The notes under the pieces are model-generated. The model made no database searches. It was not told where the DNA came from and saw nothing but the letters and a program-made list of their open reading frames with translations. The translations under genes were made by a program, and so were the position numbers. A stretch of DNA of 64,000 nt, from contig NZ_JACSZW010000001.1 in the NCBI RefSeq assembly GCF_014472395.1, forward strand, positions 558,001 through 622,000, given 5' to 3'. Positions within the stretch are counted from its first letter, which is position 1, and each line of letters opens with the position of its first letter. Below are positions 38,828 through 49,181 of the stretch, piece by piece. Origin of the DNA: Pedobacter sp. N36a (GTDB lineage: Bacteria; Bacteroidota; Bacteroidia; Sphingobacteriales; Sphingobacteriaceae).

Positions 38828-41785
38828 ATGCAGGGTAAAGGTTTTATTAAATTTATGGCAATACTTCTAGGTATTGTCTGTGTGTATTCTCTCTCATTCA
38901 ACTTTGTCACTTCGAAAGTTGAAAAAGACGCAAAGGCTTATGCCAAAGGAGACTTAGATAAGGAAAAAGCTTATTTAGATTCTATGGCCACAGTGCCGGT
39001 TTATCCTGTTTTTGGATTTAACTACCAGTTCTGTAAAGAAAAAGAAATTAACCTTGGGCTAGACCTTAAAGGTGGGATGAACGTAACGATGGAAATCTCG
39101 TTAGCGGAACTGGTTAAATCTTTAGCTGGTAATCCTGATGATGCTAATTTCAACAAAGCCTTAGCAATTGCTCAAGAGAAACTAAATGCTGGTGGAAAAG
39201 ATTTCATCGCCATATTCGTAGATGAGTTTGAGAAACTTTCTCCAAATGTGAAATTGGCTGACTACTTTTCAAATCAGGACAACGCTAAATTGCTTAAAGC
39301 TAACGCCAGCAATTCAGATGTTAAAAATTATTTGTCTAAAGAAGCAACAAGTGCGATCGATCGTTCTTTCGTGATCATCAGAAGCCGTATCGATGGTTTC
39401 GGTGTGGTAAGCCCTAACATGCAGAAACAAGAAGGTACGAACCGTATCCTGATTGAGATGCCAGGTGTTCAGGATAAAGAAAGGGTTCACAAATTATTGC
39501 AGGGATCTGCAGAATTACAATTCTGGCAGGTATACAACAATGAGGAAGTGTATCCAGTATTAGAAAACATCAACAAGACTTTAGCTGCCACTTTAAAAAC
39601 TACTGATGTAGCTCCAGCAGGTACAGATACTACTGCCGCTAAATCGGAAAGTAAATTGGCTGGTCTTGCTAAAAATAAAGACACTAAAGATTCTGCTGCA
39701 GTTAAAAACAAAGACCTTGCAAAATCTAACCCATTGTTCTCTGTATTAAACGTGCCTACTTACCAAGGCGAAAACGGTCAGACCTCATTACGTCCAGGAC
39801 CAGTTGTAGGTTGGGTAGCTCAAAAAGATACGGCTAAAGTAAATTCATATTTCAAAAGATCAGAAGTAGCTTCTATCATTCCTCAGAGTTTCAAATTCAT
39901 GTGGAGTGTGAAACCAATGGACGTGACGACGACTGGTGGTGCTAAGATTTTCGAATTGTATGCGATCAAATCTACTTCAATGGATGGTAAACCAGATTTA
40001 GGTGGTGATGCAATCAGCGATGCCCGTCATGATTACGATCAAAAAGGCAGACCAGAAGTAACCATGTACATGACTGGTGATGGTGCAACAAAATGGAAAA
40101 AAATTACTGCTGAAGCAGCAGCAGATCCAAACAATAAAAAATCTATTGCCATTGTATTAGACAACACGGTTTACTCTGCACCAACTGTACAGAACGAAAT
40201 TCCTAACGGTATCTCTTCTATCACTGGTAACTTCACTGTAAACGATACACAAGATTTAGCCAACATCTTAAAAGCAGGTAAGCTTCCAGCTCCAGCTAGA
40301 ATCGTTGGTGAGTTTGTGGTTGGTCCTTCTCTAGGTGAAGTGGCAATCCATGACGGTTTAATCTCTTTCGTACTTGCCTTCGTGGTGATCTTAGTGTTCA
40401 TGGCTTTATATTACAATAAAGCAGGATGGGTAGCTAACCTTGCGTTAGTGATCAACTTATTCTTCATCATGGGTATCCTAGTTTCACTGGGTGCAGTATT
40501 GACCTTGCCAGGTATCGCAGGTATCGTATTGGTAATCGGTTTATCCGTAGATGCGAACATTCTGATCTTCGAGCGTGTAAGAGAAGAGCTGAACTTAGGT
40601 AAACCAACTCCGGTTGCGATTAAAGAAGGTTTCAAACATGCGATGTCTTCTATCATTGACTCGAACGTTACGGTATTTGTATTAGGTGCGATCCTTTACA
40701 TCTTCGGTACTGGTCCGGTTCAAGGTTTTGCAACGACACTTTGTATTGGTATTCTTTCTTCATTATTCTGTGCGGTATTGATCTCACGTTTAGTGTTCGA
40801 CTGGTTATTAGAGAAAAAATCAAACATTACTTTCGGTAATAAATACACCATTCACGCCTTCAAAAATATCGCGTTTAACTTCGTTGGACATAGAAAAATC
40901 TATTACAGCATTTCTACTGCGATCATCGTTTTAGGTTTTATCTTCTACTTCAAAAATGGTGGATTGAACTTAGGTATCGACTTTAAAGGTGGTAGAACTT
41001 ATATCGTTCACTTCGATAAAGGCATGGAAACGGAAGATGTAAAAGCGAAATTAGCCGCAGTATTCCCTGAGTCGGAAACTGTAGTTAAAACTGCTGGTGC
41101 AAACAACGAACTGAAAATCACCACTACTTACCACATCACTGATCAAGACAATGGCGCGGATAAATTAGTAGAAAAGGCCCTTCAAGAAGGTCTTGCTAAA
41201 ACTGGTGTTCCTTATAAAATTGAAAGTAATGAGAAGGTGGGTCCTATCATTGCAAGTGACATCGTTTACGGGGCTTACGGAGCAATCTTGTTCTCTTGTT
41301 TAGTGATGTTTATCTATATCGTAGTCAGGTTCAAGAAACTGAACTATGGTTTAGGTGCAGTAATCGCGTTATTCCATGACGTGTTACTGGTACTATCTTT
41401 CTACACGATCTTAGACGGTGTACTTCCATTCTCATTAGAGATTGGCCAGGATTTCATCGCAGCGATCTTAACGGTAATGGGTTATACCATGACGGAAACT
41501 GTAGTTGTATTTGACCGTATCCGTGAGAAATTAGCGGAAACTGGAAAAGAAGACTTACATGGTGAAGAACGTAATAAACTGATCAACTTTGCCCTAAACA
41601 GCACATTGAGTCGTACTATTTTGACTTCATTAACCGTATTCTTCGTATTACTTGTGATCTTCATCTTCGGTGGCGCAAGTATCCGTGGATTTATCTTCGC
41701 ACTATTGATCGGTCGTATCATCGGTACGTACTCTTCATTGTGTATCTCTACCCCTATCGTTATCGATTTAGGTAAGAACAAATAA
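38828..41785 (+). CDS. secDF: Protein translocase SecDF fusion
   Basis: 985 residues. The SecD half (about 1-640) has NLGLDLKGGMNVTMEI, a large P1 periplasmic domain and six helices with VIGLSVDANILIFERVREEL; the SecF half (about 670-985) has LNLGIDFKGGRTYIVHF and six helices with MGYTMTETVVVFDRIREKL. It uses the proton motive force to pull exported proteins across the inner membrane with SecYEG and YajC (encoded at 58295). P1 carries an A/K/T/D-rich insertion (about 257-297) without similarity to other SecD proteins. Single-gene unit with its own terminator. Confidence 0.96.
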   Translation: MQGKGFIKFMAILLGIVCVYSLSFNFVTSKVEKDAKAYAKGDLDKEKAYLDSMATVPVYPVFGFNYQFCKEKEINLGLDLKGGMNVTMEISLAELVKSLAGNPDDANFNKALAIAQEKLNAGGKDFIAIFVDEFEKLSPNVKLADYFSNQDNAKLLKANASNSDVKNYLSKEATSAIDRSFVIIRSRIDGFGVVSPNMQKQEGTNRILIEMPGVQDKERVHKLLQGSAELQFWQVYNNEEVYPVLENINKTLAATLKTTDVAPAGTDTTAAKSESKLAGLAKNKDTKDSAAVKNKDLAKSNPLFSVLNVPTYQGENGQTSLRPGPVVGWVAQKDTAKVNSYFKRSEVASIIPQSFKFMWSVKPMDVTTTGGAKIFELYAIKSTSMDGKPDLGGDAISDARHDYDQKGRPEVTMYMTGDGATKWKKITAEAAADPNNKKSIAIVLDNTVYSAPTVQNEIPNGISSITGNFTVNDTQDLANILKAGKLPAPARIVGEFVVGPSLGEVAIHDGLISFVLAFVVILVFMALYYNKAGWVANLALVINLFFIMGILVSLGAVLTLPGIAGIVLVIGLSVDANILIFERVREELNLGKPTPVAIKEGFKHAMSSIIDSNVTVFVLGAILYIFGTGPVQGFATTLCIGILSSLFCAVLISRLVFDWLLEKKSNITFGNKYTIHAFKNIAFNFVGHRKIYYSISTAIIVLGFIFYFKNGGLNLGIDFKGGRTYIVHFDKGMETEDVKAKLAAVFPESETVVKTAGANNELKITTTYHITDQDNGADKLVEKALQEGLAKTGVPYKIESNEKVGPIIASDIVYGAYGAILFSCLVMFIYIVVRFKKLNYGLGAVIALFHDVLLVLSFYTILDGVLPFSLEIGQDFIAAILTVMGYTMTETVVVFDRIREKLAETGKEDLHGEERNKLINFALNSTLSRTILTSLTVFFVLLVIFIFGGASIRGFIFALLIGRIIGTYSSLCISTPIVIDLGKNK

Positions 41786-41807
41786 GAAATCTTAAGATTT
41801 AATAATT

Positions 41808-41835
41808 AAAGGCACCCTTTTTGGGTGCCTTTTTT
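41808..41835 (+). terminator. secDF terminator
   Basis: AAAGGCACCC-ttttt-GGGTGCCTTTTTT, about 20 bases after the secDF stop. Confidence 0.92.
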
Positions 41836-41871
41836 GTTATCAGTATATTTAAGAATTCAAATTTTATAAAT

Positions 41872-43176
41872 ATGGAGCAGCACTTCCCGAAAGGCAGCAA
41901 AACGAGAATAGTCATTGTAGGTGGCGGATTTGGTGGGATAGAATTAGCGAAGAAATTAAGAGATAAAGAAATAGAAGTCATCATGGTAGATAAACACAAC
42001 TACCATACTTTCCAGCCATTACTGTATCAGGTCGCTACCGGTGGTTTAGAAGCCGATTCGATCGCCTTCCCGCTCCGCAAGATTTTTAAAGGTCAGAAAA
42101 ACCTGATTTTCCGGGTGGCCGAAGTAAGTGCTGTGGATCCTTTGAACAATTGCATTCAAACGAGTATCGGCACCATTGATTACGACCATTTGGTGATCGC
42201 TACTGGCTCTACCAGCAATTTCTTTGGACAGGATCAAATTCAGGCCAATGCCATGCCGATGAAGTCTATCCCAGAAGCCTTAAATCTGCGAAGCCTGATT
42301 CTTCAAAATTTGGAAGCTGCACAGATTGCCACGGATCCATTGGTGGCCAATGAACTGCTCAGCTTTGTGGTGGTTGGCGGCGGACCTACCGGAGTGGAAA
42401 CTGCAGGAGCCATTGCCGAGCTTAAAAAACATGTATTGAAAAGTGATTACCCGGAACTGGATATTGACAAGGTGCGCATTTATCTGATAGAAGGTTCGCC
42501 GGAATTATTGGGAGCCATGTCTCCTCAGGCTTCTAAAAAAGCAAGGCTGTTTTTAACAGAATTAGGCGTTAATATTATGACGGAAGCCCGGGTGCAGTCG
42601 TTTAATGGCAAAGTGCTGACCCTCGCAGATGGACAGCAGATTGGCTCTTCCAATGTGATCTGGTCTGCAGGTGTAAAAGGTGTGGTTCTGGATGGTTTAA
42701 ATCCAGAAGTCATTGTTCGCGGAAACCGCTTAAAGGTGGATGAAATCAATAAAGTAGATGGTTACTCCAATATTTACGCCATAGGCGATGTTGCCGCTAT
42801 GATCACAAGCGAATTTCCTAACGGACATCCAGGCGTTGCCCCTGCGGCCATTCAACAAGGCCGACAATTGGCAGGAAACCTGTTGAACATTATTGAAAAG
42901 AAAGCCACCGCCAATTTTAAATATAAAGACAAAGGGGCTATGGCCACTGTAGGTCGGAACCGGGCAGTTGTTGATTTACATCATATCAGATTTCAAGGGG
43001 TATTCGCGTGGTTTACCTGGATGTTTGTACATTTGATGACACTCGTTGGCTTTAGAAATAAACTCGTGGTTTTTGTGAACTGGGTTTGGAGTTATTTCAG
43101 CTACGATCGTGGCACAAGATTGATTATCCGACCTTACTACAAGAAAATAAAGCATGAACCAGCAAAAGTCGATTAA
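41872..43176 (+). CDS. ndh: Type II NADH dehydrogenase (NAD(P)/FAD-dependent oxidoreductase)
   Basis: 434 residues from the ATG at 41872; the longer frame from 41821 would overlap the secDF terminator. FAD-binding GGGFGGIELAKKL near the N terminus, VATGSTSNFFG, NADH-binding VVGGGPTGVETAGAI and YAIGDVAAM identify an NDH-2 enzyme that feeds electrons to quinone without pumping protons. The C terminus has a hydrophobic stretch (FAWFTWMFVHLMTLVGF) that attaches it to the membrane. Overlaps the lyase gene by 23 bases. Confidence 0.9.
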   Translation: MEQHFPKGSKTRIVIVGGGFGGIELAKKLRDKEIEVIMVDKHNYHTFQPLLYQVATGGLEADSIAFPLRKIFKGQKNLIFRVAEVSAVDPLNNCIQTSIGTIDYDHLVIATGSTSNFFGQDQIQANAMPMKSIPEALNLRSLILQNLEAAQIATDPLVANELLSFVVVGGGPTGVETAGAIAELKKHVLKSDYPELDIDKVRIYLIEGSPELLGAMSPQASKKARLFLTELGVNIMTEARVQSFNGKVLTLADGQQIGSSNVIWSAGVKGVVLDGLNPEVIVRGNRLKVDEINKVDGYSNIYAIGDVAAMITSEFPNGHPGVAPAAIQQGRQLAGNLLNIIEKKATANFKYKDKGAMATVGRNRAVVDLHHIRFQGVFAWFTWMFVHLMTLVGFRNKLVVFVNWVWSYFSYDRGTRLIIRPYYKKIKHEPAKVD

Positions 43177-44020
43177 ACTGATAGAATGTCCAAGAGATGC
43201 CATGCAAGGTATCCATGATTTCATTGACACCGACCTGAAAGCAGCCTATATCAATTTGCTGCTGCAGGTGGGCTTTGATACCATCGATTTTGGCAGTTTT
43301 GTGAGTCCTAAAGCCATTCCTCAATTAAGAGATACTGCCGAAGTATTGGCAAAACTGGATTTGAGCAGTACCCGATCCAAACTGCTGGCCATTGTAGCCA
43401 ATTTAAGAGGCATAGAAGCCGCTGTACAGCATCCGGAGATCCATCAACTGGGTTTTCCTTTTTCTATCTCTGAGACTTTTCAAATGCGCAATACGAATGC
43501 TACGATTGCTGCTTCCCTGGATACGGTCAAACAAATGCTGGAGCTTTGTACTCAGCATGATAAAACTGCAGTGGTGTATTTATCCATGGGTTTCGGAAAC
43601 CCTTACGGCGATCCATGGAATGAAGAGATCGTGATGCATTGGGCAAGTACACTGACCGATATGGGCGTCAACATACTCTCTTTATCAGATACGATTGGCA
43701 TATCCTCTCCGGAAAGAATTAAAGCGATTTTGCCAGGCATGATGAAGACATTTGATCAGGTAGAGATTGGCGTTCACTTACACAGCACTCCGGAGACGCG
43801 TATTGAAAAAATACAAGCAGCTTATGATTGTGGATGCTTTAGATTCGATAGCGCCTTAAAAGGCTTTGGAGGCTGCCCTATGGCAACTGACGACCTGACT
43901 GGGAATTTAGCTACTGAAGACCTGATCTGGTTTTTGGAAAGTAAAGGAGAAACTTTAGGACTGGATATGGAAAAATGGAAAGCTGCGGTACAGCTCTCCA
44001 ATCAGATATTTTTGAGTTAA
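43154..44020 (+). CDS. HMG-CoA lyase-like enzyme
   Basis: 288 residues. A TIM-barrel lyase of the HMG-CoA lyase/isopropylmalate synthase group: the N-terminal CPRDAMQG (Arg-Asp), FGSFVSPKAIPQ, SLSDTIGIS, the HxH metal pair in GVHLHSTPE and LKGFGGCPMATDDLTGNLATEDL, which contains the catalytic Cys loop of HMG-CoA lyase. It would split HMG-CoA into acetyl-CoA and acetoacetate in leucine breakdown. No other leucine-degradation gene is adjacent, so a related acyl-CoA substrate is possible. Overlapping start with ndh. Confidence 0.85.
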   Translation: MNQQKSIKLIECPRDAMQGIHDFIDTDLKAAYINLLLQVGFDTIDFGSFVSPKAIPQLRDTAEVLAKLDLSSTRSKLLAIVANLRGIEAAVQHPEIHQLGFPFSISETFQMRNTNATIAASLDTVKQMLELCTQHDKTAVVYLSMGFGNPYGDPWNEEIVMHWASTLTDMGVNILSLSDTIGISSPERIKAILPGMMKTFDQVEIGVHLHSTPETRIEKIQAAYDCGCFRFDSALKGFGGCPMATDDLTGNLATEDLIWFLESKGETLGLDMEKWKAAVQLSNQIFLS

Positions 44021-44023
44021 TCG

Positions 44024-44449
44024 CTATCCTTTCTTTACCATTTTAAAATGCTGGAATCCTGCTTCTTCAAATTGCGGTCCTTCGGCCAAAAAGCCAAATT
44101 TAGCATATAAAGACATTGCAGGCAGCTGTGCGTTCAGGTAAATATAATGCGCATCTGCAGGTAAATCGGCTAACACTGCCGCTACCAGCGCCTGCCCTAT
44201 TCGCTTACCCCGATATGCTTTCAATACGGCAAATCTCTCCAGCTTATAGCCTTGATCTGTTTTTCTCCACCTACAGGCACCACATGGCTGATTATCCATC
44301 TTAGCAAGAAAATGGGTCGATTCTTCTTCATTTTCCCATTCCAGTTCTGGCGGGCAATGCTGCTCATCCACAAAAACGACTCTTCTGATCGCAAATACAT
44401 GATCTAGTTCCTCTTTTCCATTTACCTTATTTACGAATAGTGTTTCCAT
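44024..44449 (-). CDS. GNAT-family N-acetyltransferase
   Basis: 141 residues. Central GNAT motif A, LERFAVLKAYRGKRIGQALV (acetyl-CoA pyrophosphate loop RGKRIG), followed by YLNAQLPAMSLYAKFGF. Similar to the ElaA/YjcF-type small acetyltransferases. Substrate unknown. Convergent with the lyase gene. Confidence 0.88.
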   Translation of the reverse strand: METLFVNKVNGKEELDHVFAIRRVVFVDEQHCPPELEWENEEESTHFLAKMDNQPCGACRWRKTDQGYKLERFAVLKAYRGKRIGQALVAAVLADLPADAHYIYLNAQLPAMSLYAKFGFLAEGPQFEEAGFQHFKMVKKG

Positions 44450-44546
44450 TGCCTGCTGATGTTTCTACAAATATGGTAAAAAATAGGGGTTTGAACAGCC
44501 AAAATCAGGAACAGAATAAGCAGCTCTTCGAAATTTAGAGTTAAAT

Positions 44547-44584
44547 AACAAGGCCTGTTCCATATCATGGAGCAGGCCTTGTTT
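44547..44584 (-). terminator. Terminator of the aldolase gene
   Basis: AACAAGGCCTG..TCCAT-atc-ATGGA..CAGGCCTTGTT, a 16-bp stem with one mismatched pair. T-run is short on the minus strand (TTATTTAA). The 44450-44546 stretch shows nothing else. Confidence 0.65.
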
Positions 44585-44630
44585 GATTTCAGGACTGTTT
44601 AAAGACTCCTGACGATCTGGAAACGAAAAA

Positions 44631-45710
44631 CTATAGTTTATCGCTTGCGTCTCTACAGTTAAGGTCTTCGAAAGCCTGAGTTAAACGTTTAACAAAAGCT
44701 TCTTCACCTTTACGTAACCAAACGCGAGGATCATAATATTTCTTATTTGGTTTATCATCGCCATCTGGGTTACCGATTTGCGCTTGAAGATAAGCTTCAT
44801 TTGCTTTATAGTAATCCAAAACACCTTCCCATAATGCCCATTGCATATCTGTATCGATGTTCATTTTGATTGCTCCGTAAGAAATCGCTTCTCTGATTTC
44901 TTCCTGAGTAGATCCTGAACCACCGTGGAATACAAAATTGATAGGTTTTTCAGCAGTGATTGCATATTTTTCTCTGATATAATCCTGAGAGTTCTTAAGA
45001 ATTACCGGCTGTAATTTCACATTACCTGGTTTGTAAACGCCGTGAACATTACCGAAAGCTGCTGCTACCGTAAATTTATCACTTACTTTACTCAATTCTT
45101 CGTAAGCATAAGCTACTTCAGAAGGTTGAGTGTATAATTTAGAGCTATCTACATCACTGTTGTCTACTCCATCCTCTTCTCCACCAGTTACACCTAGTTC
45201 GATTTCGATAGTCATACCTATTTTCGCCATGCGAGCAAGATATTTAGCAGAAATCTCGATATTTTCTTCGATAGACTCTTCTGATAAATCTAACATGTGT
45301 GAAGAAAACAATGGTTTACCATGCGCTGCGAAGAATTTTTCGCCATGGTCTAGTAAACCGTCGATCCATGGTAATAGTTTCTTTGCTGCGTGGTCAGTAT
45401 GCAAAACTACTGCAACACCGTAATGCTCAGCTAATAAATGTACATGTTTAGCTGCAGAAACTGCGCCTAATACACATGCATTCAAATTGTCATTATTCAA
45501 TGTTTTTCCAGCATAAAATTGGGCTCCGCCATTGGAAAGCTGAATAATAACAGGTGAATTAACTGCCTTCGCTGTTTCCATTACCGCATTGATTGTGTTG
45601 GTACCGGTAACATTAACTGCAGGTAATGCAAACTGATGTTTTTTAGCCTGTTCAAACAATTCCTGAACGGCATCTCCGTAAATTACGCCTTTATAGCCTT
45701 TTAAACTCAT
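44631..45710 (-). CDS. fbaA: Class II fructose-bisphosphate aldolase
   Basis: 359 residues. Zinc-site motifs VVLHTDHAAKKLLPW, IEIELGVTGGEEDGVDN and NFVFHGGSGSTQEEI are those of the class II A type, which splits or forms fructose 1,6-bisphosphate in glycolysis/gluconeogenesis. KYDPRVWLRKGE near the C terminus is typical of the FbaA subgroup. Promoter TAGATTTG lies 49 nt upstream; expression is monocistronic by layout. Confidence 0.95.
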   Translation of the reverse strand: MSLKGYKGVIYGDAVQELFEQAKKHQFALPAVNVTGTNTINAVMETAKAVNSPVIIQLSNGGAQFYAGKTLNNDNLNACVLGAVSAAKHVHLLAEHYGVAVVLHTDHAAKKLLPWIDGLLDHGEKFFAAHGKPLFSSHMLDLSEESIEENIEISAKYLARMAKIGMTIEIELGVTGGEEDGVDNSDVDSSKLYTQPSEVAYAYEELSKVSDKFTVAAAFGNVHGVYKPGNVKLQPVILKNSQDYIREKYAITAEKPINFVFHGGSGSTQEEIREAISYGAIKMNIDTDMQWALWEGVLDYYKANEAYLQAQIGNPDGDDKPNKKYYDPRVWLRKGEEAFVKRLTQAFEDLNCRDASDKL

Positions 45711-45758
45711 TTTTTATAATTTTATATATGCCGAAGTTAGGAAAAATATCCCTCTGGC

Positions 45759-45766
45759 CAAATCTA
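45759..45766 (-). promoter_or_regulatory. -7 element of the aldolase gene
   Basis: TAGATTTG on the minus strand, 48 nt before the ATG at 45710. A second weaker match, TAACTTCG, lies at 45732-45739. Confidence 0.45.
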
Positions 45767-45851
45767 AGGCCGATTATTTTTAACTAAAAACTACCTTAAA
45801 CTCTTCTAATTTTTTTTTGTTTCTTTGTACTCGCATTTTTCAACAAATAAC

Positions 45852-46697
45852 ATGGCTTGGTTTAAGAGAGAAAAAAAAGGTATCAGTACAAGAACAGAAG
45901 AAAAAAAAGAAGCGCCAGACGGTTTATGGAACAAGTGTCCTAATTGTAAGAAAGCACTCCACAGTGCCGATCTGGTTGAAAATAAATACGTTTGCCAATA
46001 TTGCGACTACCACCTTAGGGTAGGATCAAAGGAATATTTTCAGGTATTGTTTGACAATAATGAGTTCACAGAGTTATTTGCAAATCTAACTTCAGGTGAC
46101 CCATTAAACTTCACAGACAGTAAACCTTATGTAGACCGTTTGGTAGAAAGTCAGGCTAAAACTGGCTTAAAAGACGCAATTAGAGCAGGTGTAGGTAAAA
46201 TTGAAGGACAGGATTTAGTAATTGCCTGTATGGACTTCAACTTTATTGGTGGTTCTATGGGATCAGTAGTAGGTGAGAAAATTGCCCGCTCCATTGACTA
46301 TAGCATCAAGCATAAAATTCCTTTCCTGATGATTTCTAAATCTGGTGGTGCCAGAATGATGGAAGCAGCATTCTCGTTAATGCAAATGGCAAAAACATCG
46401 GCTAAATTAGCCTTGTTGAGCCAGGCAAAAATTCCATACATCTCGTTACTGACGGATCCTACGACAGGTGGTGTGACTGCATCTTACGCAATGCTGGGCG
46501 ATATCAATATCGCAGAACCAGGTGCTTTGATCGGTTTTGCTGGTCCGAGGGTAATTAAAGAAACGATTAAAAAAGATCTTCCTAAAGGATTTCAAACTGC
46601 AGAGTTTGTCCAGGAACATGGTTTCCTTGATTTTATTGTAGACCGCAGGGCGATGAAAGCTAAAATTGCAGCTTTCCTTAAAATGGTAGCCAACTAA
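45852..46697 (+). CDS. accD: Acetyl-CoA carboxylase carboxyltransferase subunit beta
   Basis: 281 residues from the ATG at 45852 ([10 protein letters not shown]); a nine-residue longer start is not family-like. Four zinc-ribbon cysteines ([13 protein letters not shown], about 33-55) and the carboxyltransferase core [20 protein letters not shown] and [13 protein letters not shown] mark AccD. With AccA it transfers the carboxyl group from biotin to acetyl-CoA in fatty-acid synthesis. AccA is not adjacent. The gene has a strong terminator. Confidence 0.96.
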   Translation: MAWFKREKKGISTRTEEKKEAPDGLWNKCPNCKKALHSADLVENKYVCQYCDYHLRVGSKEYFQVLFDNNEFTELFANLTSGDPLNFTDSKPYVDRLVESQAKTGLKDAIRAGVGKIEGQDLVIACMDFNFIGGSMGSVVGEKIARSIDYSIKHKIPFLMISKSGGARMMEAAFSLMQMAKTSAKLALLSQAKIPYISLLTDPTTGGVTASYAMLGDINIAEPGALIGFAGPRVIKETIKKDLPKGFQTAEFVQEHGFLDFIVDRRAMKAKIAAFLKMVAN

Positions 46698-46758
46698 AAT
46701 TTCAATAGAACTGAATCCTTCATTTCGATTTAACGAATAAGTATTTTCAGTTTAAACA

Positions 46759-46799
46759 TAAAAAAAGTGGGAGTTTTTATACAACTCCCACTTTTTTTA
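46759..46799 (+). terminator. accD terminator
   Basis: AAAAAAAGTGGGAGTT-tttata-CAACTCCCACTTTTTTT, about 60 bases after the stop; symmetric A/T runs let it also serve the convergent mannosidase gene. Confidence 0.92.
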
Positions 46800-46880
46800 T
46801 GCCATATGTTTTTTGTGTTTTAAATAGCCATTGAAGAAATCTACTAAAATGTAGGTTTCTTCAATGCTTCGCTTCTAAGC

Positions 46881-49181
46881 CTATTTATTAGGATCAGTTG
46901 AGAAAGAGTAAGGGAAATCCGTTTCTTTCGTTCCACGCTGCTTATTTGGCGTTGCAGACATATTGAAATCAAGCGTTGCACCTTTCAGAAGTTCAGAATG
47001 GCTCAGCCAGTTTTTTGGATAAGCAGCACCGTTGTATTTCAAACCTTGAACATATCTGTTCGCATCGCTGTTATTAGCGGCATTGATTACTACTTTTTTA
47101 CCATTTTCCAAGCTTAAAGTCACCTTTTTAAATAATGGTGCACCCAATACGTATTGATCTGTAGCAGGAGTTACTGGGTAGAAGCCCAATGCTGAGAATA
47201 CATACCAGGCAGAAGTCTGGCCATTATCCTCATCTCCGCAATAACCATCCGGAGTTGCTTTATACATACGGTTCATCGTTTCACGCACCCAATATTGAGT
47301 TTTCCATGGTGCACCAGCATAATTGTACAGGTAAATCATGTGTTGAATCGGTTGATTACCATGTGCATATTGCCCCATATTGGCAATCTGCATCTCACGA
47401 ATTTCATGGATTACACCACCATAATAGCTGTCGTCAAAAATTGGAGGCAGGGTAAATACAGAATCCAGTTTTTGAACAAACTTCTCTTTGCCACCCATTA
47501 ACTTAGAAAGACCATCAATATCCTGGAATACTGACCAGGAATAATGCCAGCTGTTACCTTCTGTAAAAGCATCACCCCATTTAAAAGGATTAAACGGAGA
47601 TTGGAAACTACCATCTTTATTTTTTCCTCTCATCAATCCACTAGCTGGATCAAAAAGGTTTTTATAATTCATACTGCGTTTTGCATAAAGATCTGTTTCT
47701 GCTTTTGGCTTACCCAGCGCTTTACCCAATTTGTAAATCGTGAAATCGTCATACGCATATTCTAAAGTACGCGCTGCATTTTCATTGATCTTCACATCAT
47801 AAGGTACATAACCTAATTCGTTATAATACTTCACTCCTGCTCTTCCAACTGCATCTAATGGTCCTTCATTATTTGCACCATGAATCAATGCCTCATATAA
47901 AGTATTGATATCGTAACCACGAAGTCCTTTAATGTAAGCATCAGCCACTACCGAAGCAGAGTTGTTACCAACCATTACATTCGCATAACCCGGACTAGAC
48001 CATTCCGGCAGGAATCCGCCTTCTTTATAGTCGTTGATCAAACCTTCCTGCATTTCTTTGTTGATCGATGGGTAAACCAGGTTCAAGAAAGGATATAATG
48101 CTCTGAAAGTATCCCAGAATCCTGTTCCAGCAAACATATAACCTGGCAAAATTTTGCCATTATATGGGCTCCAGTGCACAATTTTATTGCTGGCATCCAA
48201 TTCATATAATTTATTCGGGAAGAATAAAGTACGGTAAAAGCTAGAGTAAAAAGTACGGGTCTGGTCCACAGTACCGCCTTCTACAGCTACTCTGCTCAGC
48301 GTTTTATTCCAAACATCTTTAGCTTTTGCTTTGGTCGCATCAAAAGTATCATTAGCCAGTTCTCTTTTTAAATTAAGTTCTGCCTGTTCAAAGCTGATAA
48401 AAGAAGAAGCTACTTTCATCAGCACTTGATCGCCTTTTTTAGTTTTAAAACCTACGATTGCACCAGAGTGATCTGCTTTAATTTCCAGCTCATCTTTCAG
48501 CAGCTCTTTACCTTTCCAGGCATTAGCAGACACGAAATCTTTGTCGAAATAGGCTACGAAATAGTTTTTAAAGTTTTCAGGTGTCAGCTTGTGACTGTGT
48601 CTGGTGGTATAACCAATCACTTTTCTTTCTTTAGGAAAAATCTTAATGTAAGATCCTTTATCGAAAGCATCAATCACTACAAAAGAACTATCCGATTTTG
48701 GAAAGGTAAACCTGAACTGTGCGGCACGCTCTGTAGGAGTGATCTCTGTGGTCACATCAGCGTCGGCCAGGTAAACACTATAATAATAAGGTTTAGCCAC
48801 TTCCGCTTTATGCGAATACCAGCTGGCGCGATCATCCTGATCTATACGCTTTTTACCGGTTACCGGCATGATCGAAAACTGACCATAATCGTTCATCCAC
48901 GGAGAAGGCTGATGGGTTTGTTTGAAACCACGAATTTTATCGGCATCGTAAGTATAAGCCCATCCATCTCCCATTTTCCCAGTTTGTGGTGTCCAGAAGT
49001 TCATACCCCAAGGCAGGGCAATTGTTGGATAAGTATTTCCGTTAGACATTGAGGGCTTGCTTGCCGTCCCCATCAAAGGGTTGATCCATTCGACGGGATC
49101 ACTCAATTTACCAACGGTTTGCGCAAAAGCTGCGGAAGAACCGGCAATCAATAATGCGGTTAAGTAACGCTTCATCATCAT
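46881..49181 (-). CDS. Glycoside hydrolase family 92 alpha-mannosidase
   Basis: 766 residues if started at the first of three consecutive ATG codons at 49181, 49178 and 49175; MKRYLTALLIAGSSAAFAQ is a signal peptide either way. GSMSNGNTYPTIALPWGMNFWTPQTG-like segments at the N terminus, the acid/base region NGQTSAWYVFSALGFYPVTP, and DEDNGQTS are family hallmarks. GH92 enzymes are calcium-dependent exo-alpha-1,2/1,3-mannosidases that trim N-glycans or fungal mannan, in the periplasm or outside. No SusC/SusD pair or other CAZyme is adjacent, so it is not part of a visible polysaccharide-utilisation locus. Confidence 0.93.
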   Translation of the reverse strand: MMMKRYLTALLIAGSSAAFAQTVGKLSDPVEWINPLMGTASKPSMSNGNTYPTIALPWGMNFWTPQTGKMGDGWAYTYDADKIRGFKQTHQPSPWMNDYGQFSIMPVTGKKRIDQDDRASWYSHKAEVAKPYYYSVYLADADVTTEITPTERAAQFRFTFPKSDSSFVVIDAFDKGSYIKIFPKERKVIGYTTRHSHKLTPENFKNYFVAYFDKDFVSANAWKGKELLKDELEIKADHSGAIVGFKTKKGDQVLMKVASSFISFEQAELNLKRELANDTFDATKAKAKDVWNKTLSRVAVEGGTVDQTRTFYSSFYRTLFFPNKLYELDASNKIVHWSPYNGKILPGYMFAGTGFWDTFRALYPFLNLVYPSINKEMQEGLINDYKEGGFLPEWSSPGYANVMVGNNSASVVADAYIKGLRGYDINTLYEALIHGANNEGPLDAVGRAGVKYYNELGYVPYDVKINENAARTLEYAYDDFTIYKLGKALGKPKAETDLYAKRSMNYKNLFDPASGLMRGKNKDGSFQSPFNPFKWGDAFTEGNSWHYSWSVFQDIDGLSKLMGGKEKFVQKLDSVFTLPPIFDDSYYGGVIHEIREMQIANMGQYAHGNQPIQHMIYLYNYAGAPWKTQYWVRETMNRMYKATPDGYCGDEDNGQTSAWYVFSALGFYPVTPATDQYVLGAPLFKKVTLSLENGKKVVINAANNSDANRYVQGLKYNGAAYPKNWLSHSELLKGATLDFNMSATPNKQRGTKETDFPYSFSTDPNK

